From positions 6,014,001-6,078,000 of the forward strand of contig NC_049562.1 of assembly GCF_013368755.1 (NCBI RefSeq): a DNA stretch of 64,000 nucleotides, given 5' to 3'. The first letter of the stretch is position 1, and every line of letters begins with the position of its first letter. A model generated the notes under the pieces. The model was given only the letters and a program-made list of their open reading frames with translations, was not told the DNA's origin and ran no database searches. Below, piece by piece: positions 10,994 through 24,841 of this stretch. The translations under genes and the position numbers were made by a program. Origin of the DNA: Talaromyces rugulosus. Taxonomy: Eukaryota; Ascomycota; Eurotiomycetes; Eurotiales; Trichocomaceae.

Positions 10994-11856
10994 ATAGCAT
11001 AGTTCATGGAAATTTACAGTATTATATATTGCACTGTTCCTAAGAGCAGGCGGTCAATTCTGCAACCAATCCCGTTGTCATTTGTTTCATCAAAAATTCT
11101 CGTTGTTCTTGGGCCTGCTAACATTTGAGGTTTGTCACGGGGACTAGCCTGGGGAGTTGGATATAGTGCAAAATCTTCAGGGTACGCGGGATAGTGTCCA
11201 GTAGCTGATAATCTTCCATCGAGAGGTATATTGGGCGAATAAGATTGAGAATGCTTGCCGGGTTCAGACACTGGATAATCCGTATTAACCTTAAACATCA
11301 CGGAGTGTCTATGCTTGGAGTATGGTTTACCAGAGCTCTCTGTACTGCGTTGTGCTTACAGACCAAAGCTCTCCGTGACGTAGCCTTGCTCGTTAGTTCT
11401 TTTTCTCTGTACCCCTGGTACTGTCCAGATATATTGCTCTTTTGTGTCGGCCAAGGAGTGTCTCACAGAATCTTCTAGCACCGGCTACCAAAGTCCCTGA
11501 TGGCTCAGTATTACCATGATGGATCCACGAATATCGAAATGGATGTGACCTAAATAAGAAAAAAAAAGGTGCCTTGAATGACACTCGAAGCAAAGAGGAG
11601 CCGGGAACATTTAAATATCCTGTCGCACAAACATTCATTCATCACATCATTACAAACAATAAAGAATAAAGGGATAATACATCTGAGAAACTCCGGCGCT
11701 GATAAATATACTATCGTATGAAAAGAAAGGAAAAGAAAACAAAATAAAGCGCATCTCACTTTTGTAGCTAGTCATTCCCTAATGACGAGCTAGTACAAAA
11801 ATCCACGACAACTCCGTTAGTACGCTGAAACAGGGCCACATGTTTAGCCATTGATT
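10994..11856. other. Intergenic region with a possible minus-strand gene remnant
   Basis: Between about 11017 and 11540 the minus strand has low-stop frames with protein-like text, for example LDGRLSATGHYPAYPEDF and YPTPQASPRDKPQM. This resembles a Pro/Ser-rich cytoplasmic tail, but no start, membrane segment or splice structure can be assembled. It may be the end of a decayed gene. The remainder is AT-rich 3' flank of the Mid2-like gene. Confidence 0.35.
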
Positions 11857-12856
11857 TCATTGTCCCGATACACTTCTGGTGCTGCGGGGAACCGGGACTC
11901 CTCCAGCGATGCTGATCTGTCCACTTGAATCGGAAAACTCCGTCTGCGCAGAACAGCTCTTGTGGAGAGAGCTAGCGGATGGGTTGCTGCTGCTGTCAAC
12001 GTACTTGAAGAAGCGAGGTGAGGATGAGCTGGGAATATGAAAGTACTTTGTAGAAGAAGAACCGGTGGTTGACTCGACGATCCGTGGTTCGGCAAAGATG
12101 CAAGGAGATGGTTGTGTCAGCTTGATAGGGACGTTGTTGTTGGTGTTGGTGTCATCGCTCATTGGTGTCAATTTTTCATACTTTTTAGGATCTGCATAAA
12201 ATAAGTCTGTTAGTATTTCTTGATTGCGGTTTTTTTTTTTTTAAATTAACAAGCTCGAGACATCAGGGATGTCACGTACCAACAGCATCATTGTTTCCGT
12301 TTGAAAGATACGAATCAAAGATGGAGTCTCCATAGCCACGCCCACTCGATAAAGTCTCGTCATTTGTCCATTTTTCATGATCATGGTGTAGTGTGCGTGG
12401 CCGTTTTCTCATTCGAGACCAGAACAGGATTGCAGTAATCAGACTGATGAGAACTAACACACCGCCGACAACCCCTCCAATAATGGCACCGCTGGTGTTG
12501 ACTCGACCGGACGAAGAAGCATGTACAGAGGAAGAAGGGCCGCTAGACGAACTGGTACCGGATAGAGAAGATGCAGTGACAGTGGCAGTGGTAGTCAAGG
12601 GTGCCAAGTAGGTAGGAGATCCAATCGTCAACGCTGGGACTGTCATGCCCGTGGAAATACTGCTTTCTGCAGAGGTGGTCGATGGAATAGTTGCTGTCTG
12701 AGACCTGCTAGATGGACTGCTTTCGACAGGGCAGACTTTGATATCGCAAGGGTCAATGGAGCAACAGCCTGAGAAGCCTCCATCGCTGCATTGATAGAAC
12801 CGGTAGCCTGCAGCACACGAATCCACTGGAGGAATAGGTACGACGTTGTTTTCCAT
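11857..12856 (-). CDS. Single-pass Ser/Thr-rich membrane protein (Mid2-like layout)
   Basis: Proposed exons are 12856-12280 and 12191-11857, giving 303 residues. The first ATG after an in-frame upstream stop was chosen. Order: a short Cys-rich head (residues about 14-42, with YRFYQCSDGGFSGCCSIDPC), a Ser/Thr-rich stalk of about 80 residues likely to be O-mannosylated, one transmembrane helix (about 124-146, GAIIGGVVGGVLVLISLITA), a basic stop-transfer (SRMRKRPR) and a cytoplasmic tail of about 150 residues rich in Ser, Pro and Asn. There is no classical N-terminal signal peptide, as in many fungal proteins of this layout. The architecture fits cell-wall stress sensors of the Mid2/Wsc type, but the ligand and signalling role are inferred from layout only. 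Confidence 0.78.
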
Positions 12857-13290
12857 CTCCAATGTGTTGTCAAATCAATATCAAGAAAAGGATCCAAGTC
12901 TTAGTGCACGAAGATAAATGGGGTTAGAAAGAGGAGGACTGGTCAACAAAGGTCATGTAGTGTTTTGTTTACGGTAGAAGTGGGCTGGGGAGGCACACCC
13001 AGGAGAAACCCATAGCAACTGCAGCTTCGTCAAGCTTGTCAACATCTACCAGGTGGAACCACTGTAAACAAAGAAAATATCAACTTGTTATAAGACAGAC
13101 AGACTAGCTAGCAATGAAAATAAATGCTTGTTCTAAGATCACATGTTGCATATACACACGCCAGCATCGAGTCCTAGAATATAATTCCTATTCGATCACC
13201 CGATATGAAGCATATGTTCTCGATGACCATGTCACAACGATGAATGTTGGTTGTACTCGGAACTTTGTCTAGGGATTCAAATGAAATTTT
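12857..13290. other. Intergenic region between the Mid2-like gene and sdh1
   Basis: This contains the promoter side of the Mid2-like gene and the 3' flank of sdh1. No gene or RNA is recognised. Confidence 0.5.
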
Positions 13291-15576
<2,286 letters not shown>

Positions 15577-16128
15577 GATGATCTGGAGACAGGCAATTGG
15601 GAGCCTGCGACAGAGCAGCTGCACTCAAAAGAAAGAGAGGAGAGAAGAAGCGCAGAGAGAGGAGAGTGCCTTCAGCGTAGACAAGACAGTCTGAGGGAAG
15701 GATGCCTTCGTTCGTTCTTGCCAACGGCAGGCCGAGGAATTCGCGTTACATAAGCACCCATGTGTTGCCGAGAAGACCCACTGCAGCCCGCGGGCCAATA
15801 ATAGGCTCGGCAGTTGTAATCCGGTCGCCCTTGAGCGACGCGCTGATTGGCCACAGGGCAGGGGTCACGTGCACAGTCCCCGTTCCGGAAGAAGTAGGGA
15901 TTCCGAGCGGTTATATGCAAGCCGAGCAGCTTCCGACGTATCTATATAGGTACTTGGCTGCTACTTTGTATACTTGGTATACTTAACGTATTAAATTATT
16001 TGATTCTACTGACGGTCATGCCATTCAAAAGGATCAAATGTAGGCTATGGAAATTGCAATAGTAAAGTACATATATTCCGCCCAACCACTCGCAAGGTGA
16101 CCGGTTCGGCAAAACCCGCCAAAGATCT
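15577..16128. promoter_or_regulatory. sdh1 upstream region with two CCAAT boxes
   Basis: CCAAT occurs at 15795-15799 (plus) and, on the minus strand that sdh1 reads from, at 15850-15846 within CCAATCAGCGCG. These lie about 220 and 270 bp upstream of the sdh1 ATG. CCAAT is the binding site of the Hap/CBC complex, which controls respiratory and iron-using genes in fungi. That this promoter responds to it is inference. The left part of this interval is the 3' flank of rpt1. Confidence 0.55.
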
Positions 16129-17618
16129 CTAGTTGTACTGCATGTATGTTGCTGTCGAGTTGAACTTGAGGTTGCCCTTGATGACCTTGTCGACCGCAGC
16201 GAGGAAGTCCTTCTCCGTGGCAACCTTCCGGCGAGCCCGGATCGCAAACATGCCAGCCTCGGTAGCAACGCTGCGTAGCTCAGCACCGGTAGCATTCGGG
16301 CACAGTCTGGAAATCAGTTCCCATCGAATGTCGCGCTCGACAGACATGCTCTTCGCGTGAATGCGAAGAATGTTGGCTCGTCCTTCCATGTCGGGGAGGG
16401 AGAATTCGATTTTGCGATCAATTCGACCCGGGCGCATCAGGGCAGGGTCGAGAGTGGACGGACGATTGGTTGCGAACATGACCTTGATGTTGCCGCGCGA
16501 GTCGAAACCGTCAAGCTGTGTAATCAGCTCCAACATGGTACGCTGGACTTCGTTGTCACCACCAGCACCATCGTCGAAACGAGCCCCTCCAATAGCATCA
16601 ATCTCGTCAAAGAAGATGATGCAAGCCTTCTTGGTTCGTGCCATCTCAAACAATTCTCGCACCATGCGAGCACCCTCACCGACATATTTCTGGACCAACT
16701 CACTACCGATGACACGGATAAAAGTGGCATCGGTACGGTTAGCCACAGCCCTTGCGCACAGTGTCTTACCAGTTCCGGGAGGACCGTATAGAAGCGCGCC
16801 TTTGGGAGGATCGATACCGAGATTGACAAAGCGCTCGGGTGATAATAAGGGCATCTCGACAACTTCTCGTAGCTTCTCAATCTGCTCTTTACTTCCTCCA
16901 ACGTCTCCATATGTGACGTCCGGCTTATCTTCAACTTGCATCATCGTCACACTGGGATCGATCTTGGGAGGCAGAGGAAGGAGAATTTGGTACTTGTTTC
17001 GGTCGACACTGTTCATAACACGTTAGCATATTTATCGTTACTACCACACAAACTTGAAGCTTACCCAACTCGCATGCCTTCCTCGATATCTGTGGGACTG
17101 ACACGTTCACCGAGATTGACAACGAACTTGGCGATTTGCTTGACGTTAATGACATATTTGCTCTTATCGGCGTCCTTCTCGTCTTGGATGATCTTCGTAC
17201 ACCGTGCAACCTGAAGGGGCTGCTCTTCAGCCATGCGTTGGCGGTCGGCGGCAATATCCCATAAGTGAGGAGGCGCAAGACCAGTATCGGATTCCTAAAC
17301 CAGTCAGAGAAATGGGGCCATCAACATATAAACCAGATTTGTAGTACCTTGACACCGATCTTCTCGTTCACGCTTTGTTGTTTTTCTTTGATTTGTTTCT
17401 CGAGGTTCTTGAGAGCGGCGGCGTAGGGCGCAGCGCCATACGTTTTGAGCACTTGAATGTCTCTGATCAACGAATCAGTCTGAGATCCAAAAATCTACTC
17501 GAAACAGAATAAATGCAACTTACTCGGCCGTCAGCGGCGTGATTTTCTTCTCAGGAACCTCATCGTCGGCGAAGGTTTTCTTGTACTTCTCCCAGTCGGT
17601 TCCGGTAGCACTGGGCAT
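16129..17618 (-). CDS. rpt1: 26S proteasome regulatory ATPase Rpt1 (S7/PSMC2)
   Basis: Proposed exons are 17618-17524, 17462-17348, 17294-17065 and 17008-16129, giving 439 residues, the usual Rpt1 size. It is one of six AAA+ ATPases of the 19S base that unfold substrates for the 20S core. Visible in order are an N-terminal coiled coil ([20 protein letters not shown]), the OB region, [20 protein letters not shown], Walker A GPPGTGKT, the pore-loop region ([15 protein letters not shown]), Walker B ([11 protein letters not shown]) and the second region of homology ending in arginine fingers ([13 protein letters not shown]). The C-terminus TYMQYN identifies Rpt1 among the six paralogues. It is divergent from cct4. 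Confidence 0.95.
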
Positions 17619-17981
17619 GTTGGCGGCTGCCGCGAGGGCGCGAGTCGTCAGAAAAGGATAAAGTTAATCACTAAAAGCGTCGAGATAGTGAGCGAGGATC
17701 CTCCTAATGCAGCCGAGGCGAGGTATTGTGTCCAGAGACGTTGGTTGAGATGGTTGGGGGATGCAGGAGGCGTGATTGTCATCGAGCTGGAGCTGTCCAG
17801 GCGACGCCGGGTCTACGTCGAGCTGTCCGCACTAGCGCCTGCCAAGCATCCAAACCACCCACCGCCTGCCGAGCCAGTGTGAAATTCCGCAAGAGGCGGC
17901 TGCCGATTTTCTACCTCGCGATATCATCGATCACAACCTCTGCTCTACGGTTTCCTCGAGTTTTGAAATCTGCAAGACGAC
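17619..17981. promoter_or_regulatory. Shared divergent promoter of rpt1 and cct4
   Basis: 363 bp separate the start codons of two proteostasis genes that are transcribed away from each other. The region is moderately GC-rich and without a clear TATA box. I looked for the yeast Rpn4 element (GGTGGCAAA) on both strands and did not find it. Confidence 0.6.
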
Positions 17982-19972
17982 ATGGCGACCGCAGCGATTG
18001 CCCCCAGCACCGTTGGCAACTCCTCCTTCAAGGTATATTGACAAATCTTCATGAGCGAAGCGGGGGTCGCTAATACGTTATACAATGTTTAGGATAAGGA
18101 GAAGCCGATGGCTGTGCGCAATGCAAACATTCTAGCAGCTCGAGGTTTGAACTACCAATGTGTTTGCTCTTTGGATTTCTTGCTGACGAACATGCAGCTG
18201 TTGCTGATGCTATCAGAACGGTAATATATATCTTTTCTGAGCCAACACAAGGAGAGGAGAGGATGCTGATGAATTGCAGTCTTTGGGACCAAGAGGAATG
18301 GACAAAATGGTAAATTCTACTGGCATTCCCGTATTTAGGTCATGGTGCTAATTCCTATACAGATTCAAACCGGCAAAGGAAACACGATGATCGTTCGTAC
18401 CCCGCCTTCTCTCGTCCGGAATATATACGCTGACCCCAGAAGACCAACGACGGAAACACCATGTTGAACAGTATGAGTGTGCTGCATCCGGCAGCCAAGA
18501 TGCTTGTCGATCTCAGTGCAGCCCAAGATATCGAAGCAGGTGATGGTACCACCTCAGTGGTGGTTATTGCGGGCAGCTTGTTGGGTGCCGCGGACCGACT
18601 CCTGTCCAAAGGTGGGATATCTCTTGGTCAAAACTCGTCTCGGACCAAAAGCTAAGAGTTTAGGTATTCACCCTACGATCATCTCCGAATCCTTCCAGAG
18701 AGCAGCGGGAGTAGCGGTGGATATTCTCCAGAACATGTCACAACCCATCTCTTTATCGGACCGTACCACCCTCTTGCAAGCGGCCTCTACCTCTCTGTCG
18801 TCCAAAATCGTCTCTCAATACTCTAATCTGCTGGGGCCTATGGCCGTTGATTCCGTACTGAAGGTGATCGACCCTAAGACTGCGGACAACGTCGACCTTC
18901 GCAATATCCGTATCGTCAAAAAAGTCGGCGGCACAATTGAGGATAGCGAGATGATTGATGGCCTTGTGCTAAACCAGCCTGTTATCAAGAGCGGAGGAGG
19001 CCCAACAAGGATTGAGAAGGCTCGGATAGGATTGATCCAATTCCAACTTAGCCCACCCAAGCCAGACGTGAGTTTCTTTCTTCTTGTCGACCGCATACGA
19101 TACTGATTGATGATCAACAGATGGAAAACCAAATCGTCGTCAACGACTACCGTCAGATGGACAAAATTCTCAAAGAAGAACGACAGTACCTTCTCAACAT
19201 GGTGAAGAAGATCCAGAAATCAAAGTGCAACGTGCTACTCATCCAAAAATCGATTCTACGTGATGCCGTCAACGATCTTTCCCTCCACTTCCTCTCTCGT
19301 CTCAAGATCCTTGCCGTTAAAGACATTGAACGTGACGAAGTCGAATTCTTGTGCAAGAGTTTGGGATGCAAGCCTATTGCCAACGTTGATTCATTCACCG
19401 AAGATAAGCTTGGAACCGCTGACCTCGTAGAGGAAGTCCAGTCCTCGGGAGCTCGATATCTGAAGGTCACTGGCATCAAGTCACCGGCTGCGACGAACCA
19501 AACCGTTTCGATCGTGGCTCGTGGTGCTAACAACCTTATCCTGGACGAAGCGGAGCGATCCCTCCACGACGCGCTCTGTGTCATTCGATGCTTGGTGAAA
19601 AAGAAGGCTCTCATTGCCGGTGGCGGCGCTCCTGAGGTTGAAGTCGCCCACACTCTTAGCATGAAAGCACGTGAGCTTTCGGGTACGGAGTCGATCTGCT
19701 GGAAAGCCTTCGCAGACGCTATGGAAGTGATCCCGACTACTCTCGCTGAGAACGCAGGTCTTAACTCGATCAAAGTCGTGACAGACCTCCGCCACCGACA
19801 CGCCCAAGGCGAGCACAATGCCGGTGTCAGCATCCGCAGCGGTGGCGTCAAAGACAACATCACAGAGGAAAATGTTCTACAGCCTCTGCTGGTGAGCACT
19901 AGCGCTATTGAGCTTGCGGCAGAGACGGTGAAAATGATTCTTAGAATTGACGATATTGCTTTGTCGCGGTAA
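17982..19972 (+). CDS. cct4: Chaperonin TRiC/CCT subunit delta (Cct4)
   Basis: Proposed exons are 17982-18032, 18093-18144, 18198-18220, 18280-18309, 18363-18392, 18443-18611, 18664-19067 and 19121-19972, giving 536 residues. It is a subunit of the cytosolic group II chaperonin that folds actin and tubulin. Visible motifs are [19 protein letters not shown], the ATPase loop [17 protein letters not shown], and [13 protein letters not shown] in the C-terminal equatorial domain. The delta assignment rests on the apical-domain text [20 protein letters not shown] and [20 protein letters not shown]. Exons 3-5 are very short (23, 30 and 30 nt). All junctions keep phase and rebuild the conserved N-terminal equatorial domain. 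Confidence 0.95.
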
Positions 19973-20444
19973 TTTACAGGAGACTGGATAGATTCAAAAA
20001 GAAAAGTATTGGATGTGTTTTACCAAGACTGGCGCACAATATGTTGACTGAGGGTTTTGAAGTTGAGGCTATATCAATCACATCGATTCTAACTGTAAAA
20101 TGACCTATGCATGATAATCAGACTACGAAACTTATCTTTGATATCAGTATTTAAACCATATAAATAAAAGCTTCAAGATGTAATCTCATTAGTATGGGGA
20201 AAGAGAAGGTGCCAAGCCGCTATCATCACGCCATCTTATCGATCACCGGATCTGGGGACCCTCGGACCATTCCGCTTGTGATCCTCGAGCTCCAACTCCA
20301 GAACTGCGCAAAGTCTATGGTATGGCTTGATGGCAACTTGCCAACTCTATTTATAGCTGTCATCCCGGGTCCTGGATGTTGCATCGATCGATTTGACGAT
20401 ACACGCACAAGCCACCCAAGGTAGCACAGATCGGTGACGCAACG
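19973..20444. other. Intergenic region between cct4 and dapB
   Basis: 472 bp of cct4 3' flank and dapB promoter. Nothing further is recognised. Confidence 0.5.
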
Positions 20445-23219
20445 ATGGTTGATAAGGAGTCTGTACCGCTTACCGGCCAACCGCGCACATCGACAGCTTC
20501 TCGAGCCTCGTCCGATACGCTCTCCTCCGACGGATCCTTTCTCGCCCATAATGCCGATACGCATCCGTACCGCAAATCAGCAGAGATAGCCGAGGGGTCG
20601 CGTTATCGCGACCTCGAAGAAGACGAGGACTTCGAGGCGGATCAAGGGTTACTGCAGTCGCCAGAGGTGAAACCAAAGAGAAACCGTGCTACCAAAGTAT
20701 TGTGGACCGTTGCCTCTCTGTGTCTCGGAATCTGGGTGGTTGCATTGGTCTTCTTCCTGGTTCACAAAAGGAACGCCGTACAAACAGACCGATCCACGGC
20801 GGCTGTGCATGAGGCCGACTCTGCAACGGGGACAACGAGTTATGGAAAACCAGTTACCCTGGATAGCGTGTTGGAAGGTTTCTGGACCAGTAAGCGGCAG
20901 TCGATCTCTTGGATTGCTGGTCCAAACGGCGAAGATGGACTGTTACTCGAAAGAGACGTATGGGGAAAGAAGGGATACCTCCGGGTAGAAGATATTCGAA
21001 GTCGCAAGGGAGATATAAACGGTTTTGATAGCCGAATACTCATGAATTCCGGTCGCGTTACCGTGAATGGGAAGACAATTTCGCCGTCTGGAACATGGCC
21101 CAGCTCGGACTTGAAAACTGTCCTTATATTGGCCGATAAAGAAAAGAACTGGCGACATTCATTCACGGGAACTTACTGGCTTTTTGATGTTGAAAGTCAG
21201 ACTGCACAACCTCTTGACCCGGAGAATCCCGAGGCCATCATACAGCTTGCGTCATGGTCACCAAAGTCCGATGCCGTCGTCTTCACACGGGACAACAATA
21301 TGTATTTACGAAAGTTGGACTCTCAGACCGTCACACCAATTACAAAAGATGGAGACAAAGACCTCTTTTACGGTGTCCCGGATTGGGTTTACGAAGAAGA
21401 AGTATTTGAAGGCAATGGGGCGACTTGGTGGTCCAATGACGGCAACTATGTTGCCTTTTTGCGCACCAATGAATCGATGGTCCCCGAATTTCCAGTCCAA
21501 TATTTCATGTCTCGCCCATCAGGAAAACAGCCATCCCCCGGGCTCGAGGATTACCCTGATGTCCGACAAATTAAATATCCTAAAGCTGGTGCTCCCAATC
21601 CAGTTGTCACACTTCAGTTCTATGACATTGGAAAAAAAGATGTCTTTTCTGTCGACGTCCCGGGAGGGTTTGACGACGATAACCGTCTTATCATTGAAGT
21701 TGTATGGGCATCGAACGGCAAAGTTCTCGTGAAGGAAACCAACCGGGAGAGTGATATTTTGCGGAATATACTTGTCGATGTCACAACCAGGACGGGCAAG
21801 ACCATTAGAACCGACAATGTTAAAGAAATTGACGGTGGCTGGGTGGAGCCGATTCAGTCCACGATATTTGTGCCAGCAGACCCTGAGAATGGTCGCCCTG
21901 AAGATGGTTATATCGATAGCATCATCCACGATGGCTATGATCACTTAGGATACTTTACACCTTTTGACAACCCCGACCCCATTCATTTGACTTCAGGCCC
22001 GTGGGAGGTTGTCGATTCTTCTACCAGAGTCGATCTGAAGAATGGCATTGTCTACTTTGTTGCCACCAAGGAATCACCAACGCAGCGCCATGTATACAGT
22101 GTAAAGCTTGATGGATCAGATTTCAAAGCTGTTACCAATACAGAGAAAGTGGCATACTATGGTGTCTCATTTTCACATGGTGGTGGCTATGCATTGCTCA
22201 GCTATGAAGGCCCCCATGTGCCCTGGCAAAAAGTTATTAACACCCCGAGTAACCAAGATCCATATGAAGAGGTGCTTGAAGAAAACAAGGATCTTTCCAA
22301 GAGAGTGGAGCAGTATGCTCTCCCGGCTGAGATTTACCAAAACATAACGATTGATGGGTTTACGCTACAAGTGGTCGAACGCAGACCGCCTCACTTCAAT
22401 CCCACCAAAAAGTACCCTGTCCTCTTCTATCTTTACGGAGGACCGGGATCGCAGACGGTGGACAGAAAATTCACAGTCGATTTCCACTCATATATCACTT
22501 CGAGTTTGGGGTATATTGTCGTTACCGTGGATGGTAGAGGCACCGGACACATCGGACGTAAAGCTAGAACGGCCGTGCGAGGAGATCTTGGACACTGGGA
22601 AGCTCACGATCAGATCGAGACGGCAAAAGCATGGGCCAAAAAGTCATACGTGGATGAGAACCACATGGCCATTTGGGGCTGGAGTTATGGTGGATTCATG
22701 ACGCTGAAGACCCTAGAACAGGATGCTGGCCAAACATTCCAATATGGCATGGCCGTTGCGCCTGTCACCGATTGGCGGTTTTACGACTCGATTTATACCG
22801 AGCGATATATGCACACCCCTTCAAATAATCTGGACGGCTACGAGAATGCAGCGATTTCTAACGTGACAGCGTTGTCGCAAAATATTAGATTCCTTGTTAT
22901 GCATGGCGTTTCTGACGACAACGTTCATTTCCAAAACACACTGGCGCTGCTTGATAAATTGGATATGGCGAACGTTGAGAATTACGATGTGCATGTGTTC
23001 CCAGACTCGGACCATAGCATTTTGTTTCATAACGCACATAAGATGGTTTATGACCGTAAGTACTTTTCGGATTTGACTTTGTTCCACGGCACTTGGGCTG
23101 ACATATAAACTATAGGCCTGTCTTCATTTCTGACAAATGCTTTTACGGATGAATGGCATAAAGTGGGAAATGCTGCGCCTGCTTTATCAAAGTTGAAGCG
23201 TTTCCTATCTGTTTTCTGA
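20445..23219 (+). CDS. dapB: Dipeptidyl aminopeptidase B, vacuolar membrane (S9B)
   Basis: Proposed exons are 20445-23055 and 23116-23219, giving 904 residues. It is a serine peptidase that removes X-Pro and X-Ala dipeptides from the N-termini of peptides. A Ser-rich cytosolic tail of about 83 residues precedes one transmembrane helix (about 84-106, [20 protein letters not shown]), so it is a type II protein of the vacuolar membrane. The N-terminal beta-propeller (DPPIV_N) includes [15 protein letters not shown], the double-Glu motif that anchors the substrate amino group. The alpha/beta hydrolase domain has the nucleophile Ser747 in WGWSYGG, the Asp in [10 protein letters not shown] (824/825) and His857 in DSDHSI. 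The short second exon restores the family C-terminus (LKRFLSVF). Confidence 0.95.
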
Positions 23220-23444
23220 TTATGAAGCGGTTTTTTTTACGTGCATTTTTTAGATTTTGACAATGACCCCTGTTAGCGTTTGAGTGACTTTAACATTTTG
23301 ATTTCTTTTGATGATAGAGTGGTTGGAAACGAACGTTTCAACTTTTATAACTTCAAATGATAAACGACCCCATCCTGGGAATTTTATTTTCCATCATGTG
23401 TAAATAAATAATAGCAACCCGATTCCTCCCCATGAAAGATAGTC

Positions 23445-24841
23445 TCAGCCTTTGAATTCATCGGCAAACTTGACTGCTGCCTTCAAATAGTAATTCTCAG
23501 AGTCCGTCCACGTTTCCCCAATTTCTTTCAACGCATGTAGACCCTCAACAAACCGAGCGTTGGTGGCATGCGGGCCGCGAAGAGCTTGTTTGGCAACCCA
23601 TGACCAGTCTTTCCCTTGAATGTCATACGCAGTAATCGAGTTTTGGTTTATTTCCGGACGGAGCTGGGCAATATAAATGGCTAAAGTTGTGAGCCACCAT
23701 TGTCGTACGAGTCCAATGTGAAATTTATCCGGCACAGAAGGTAAGATGACAAGAATGGCATGGCTCATAGCCAGGGGCCGTAAGAGGTTGAGATCATGCT
23801 TGTTCTCCGATTGAGCGGCACTAACAAAAAGAGCCGCGGCGGCGGCCTGGCTTTCGCGGAAATGCGTGAGAGGGTCTGTTGAAATTTTCCAGGCGTTGCA
23901 ATGATCCAAAAGTGCAGCTTCGTGGTTACGGAAGATGGTCTCTAGGTTATGTTCCCCAGGAATCGCAAGGGAGTTGTTTGTGAATGTTTTGTCAGCGCGG
24001 ACTTTATCAAGAATTTCGAGAATAGAGGTGGTCTTGTAAGATGGCTCGGTTTGGAAATAAGAAGGGTCGTCGGAGTATTTGTTGATGTTGTTGTCATTAT
24101 AGGAGGTGGCGACAAGGGTCAAGGCTTCCATCACCATAGCACGACTTGTCATTTTCAACGCGTATCCAAGGTGTACCAGTGGCTGCCCCACTGCATGGTT
24201 TGTTAGATTCAAGTACTATTTTTTTTAGCGGAGACGTGAGTTCATACGATTGCCTGTGATTGAGTTGATGAACGGCTCTTCCCTGGCGAAGAGGAAATTA
24301 TGTAAGACCTTCTTCCAGTCATAGCTCTCGTCTGCTAAGTGATCTTCGAAGAAATCTAGAAACGCGCGCTGGTATCTAATCCGCGGTTAGTAAGAGCTAC
24401 AGAGGCATAGCAAAAAGATAAACAAACTCTTTCTTTCCGAGGTAATCCTTCCAATCAAGACCGGCAACCTCACCAGGCGAGTCTTTCCATGGTTCAAGGC
24501 CATTGGACTCTTTTTCGTAGAAGTTGCTGAGATCAATCTCGTTGGCACCGAAAAGAAATGCAGATATCAGAATCTACGACTCATTCCGTTAGCTCGGTAT
24601 CTAGCCTGTCGAAAGAAGAAAAGAGTTCTCATACATGATCTATATTGTTGTAAGATGCGACAAAGTCTGAGCTATCTGTGTTGGCATGAAGGGCATGCTC
24701 TGCATAGTTTAGTTTCAAGAAATGCTTCAGGGACCTTGCTGGCTTCTCGACAGCGTCTTCTACGTCGTAGATTTTGCCAGACGGAACTCGAATCGACGTG
24801 AATGATTTGGAAGAAAATAGTGAAGAGATTAAACCGGCCAT
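23445..24841 (-). CDS. Questin oxidase-like protein (DUF4243)
   Basis: Proposed exons are 24841-24635, 24573-24428, 24375-24248 and 24190-23445, giving 408 residues. The family includes questin oxidases, Baeyer-Villiger-type enzymes that open anthraquinone rings in geodin-like pathways, as well as many uncharacterised members. Family-typical text includes LVHLGYALKMTSRAMVMEAL near the middle, the histidine-containing NHEAALLDHCNAW, and MSHAILVILPSVPDKFH with LVRQWWLTTLAIYIAQLRP towards the C-terminus. There is no signal peptide and no polyketide or other secondary-metabolite gene nearby, so the substrate cannot be deduced. It lies between dapB and the GAG cluster. All four exons keep phase. 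Confidence 0.82.

Noticed and set aside
16361..17026. Plus-strand frame of 221 codons
   Set aside because: Antisense shadow of rpt1.
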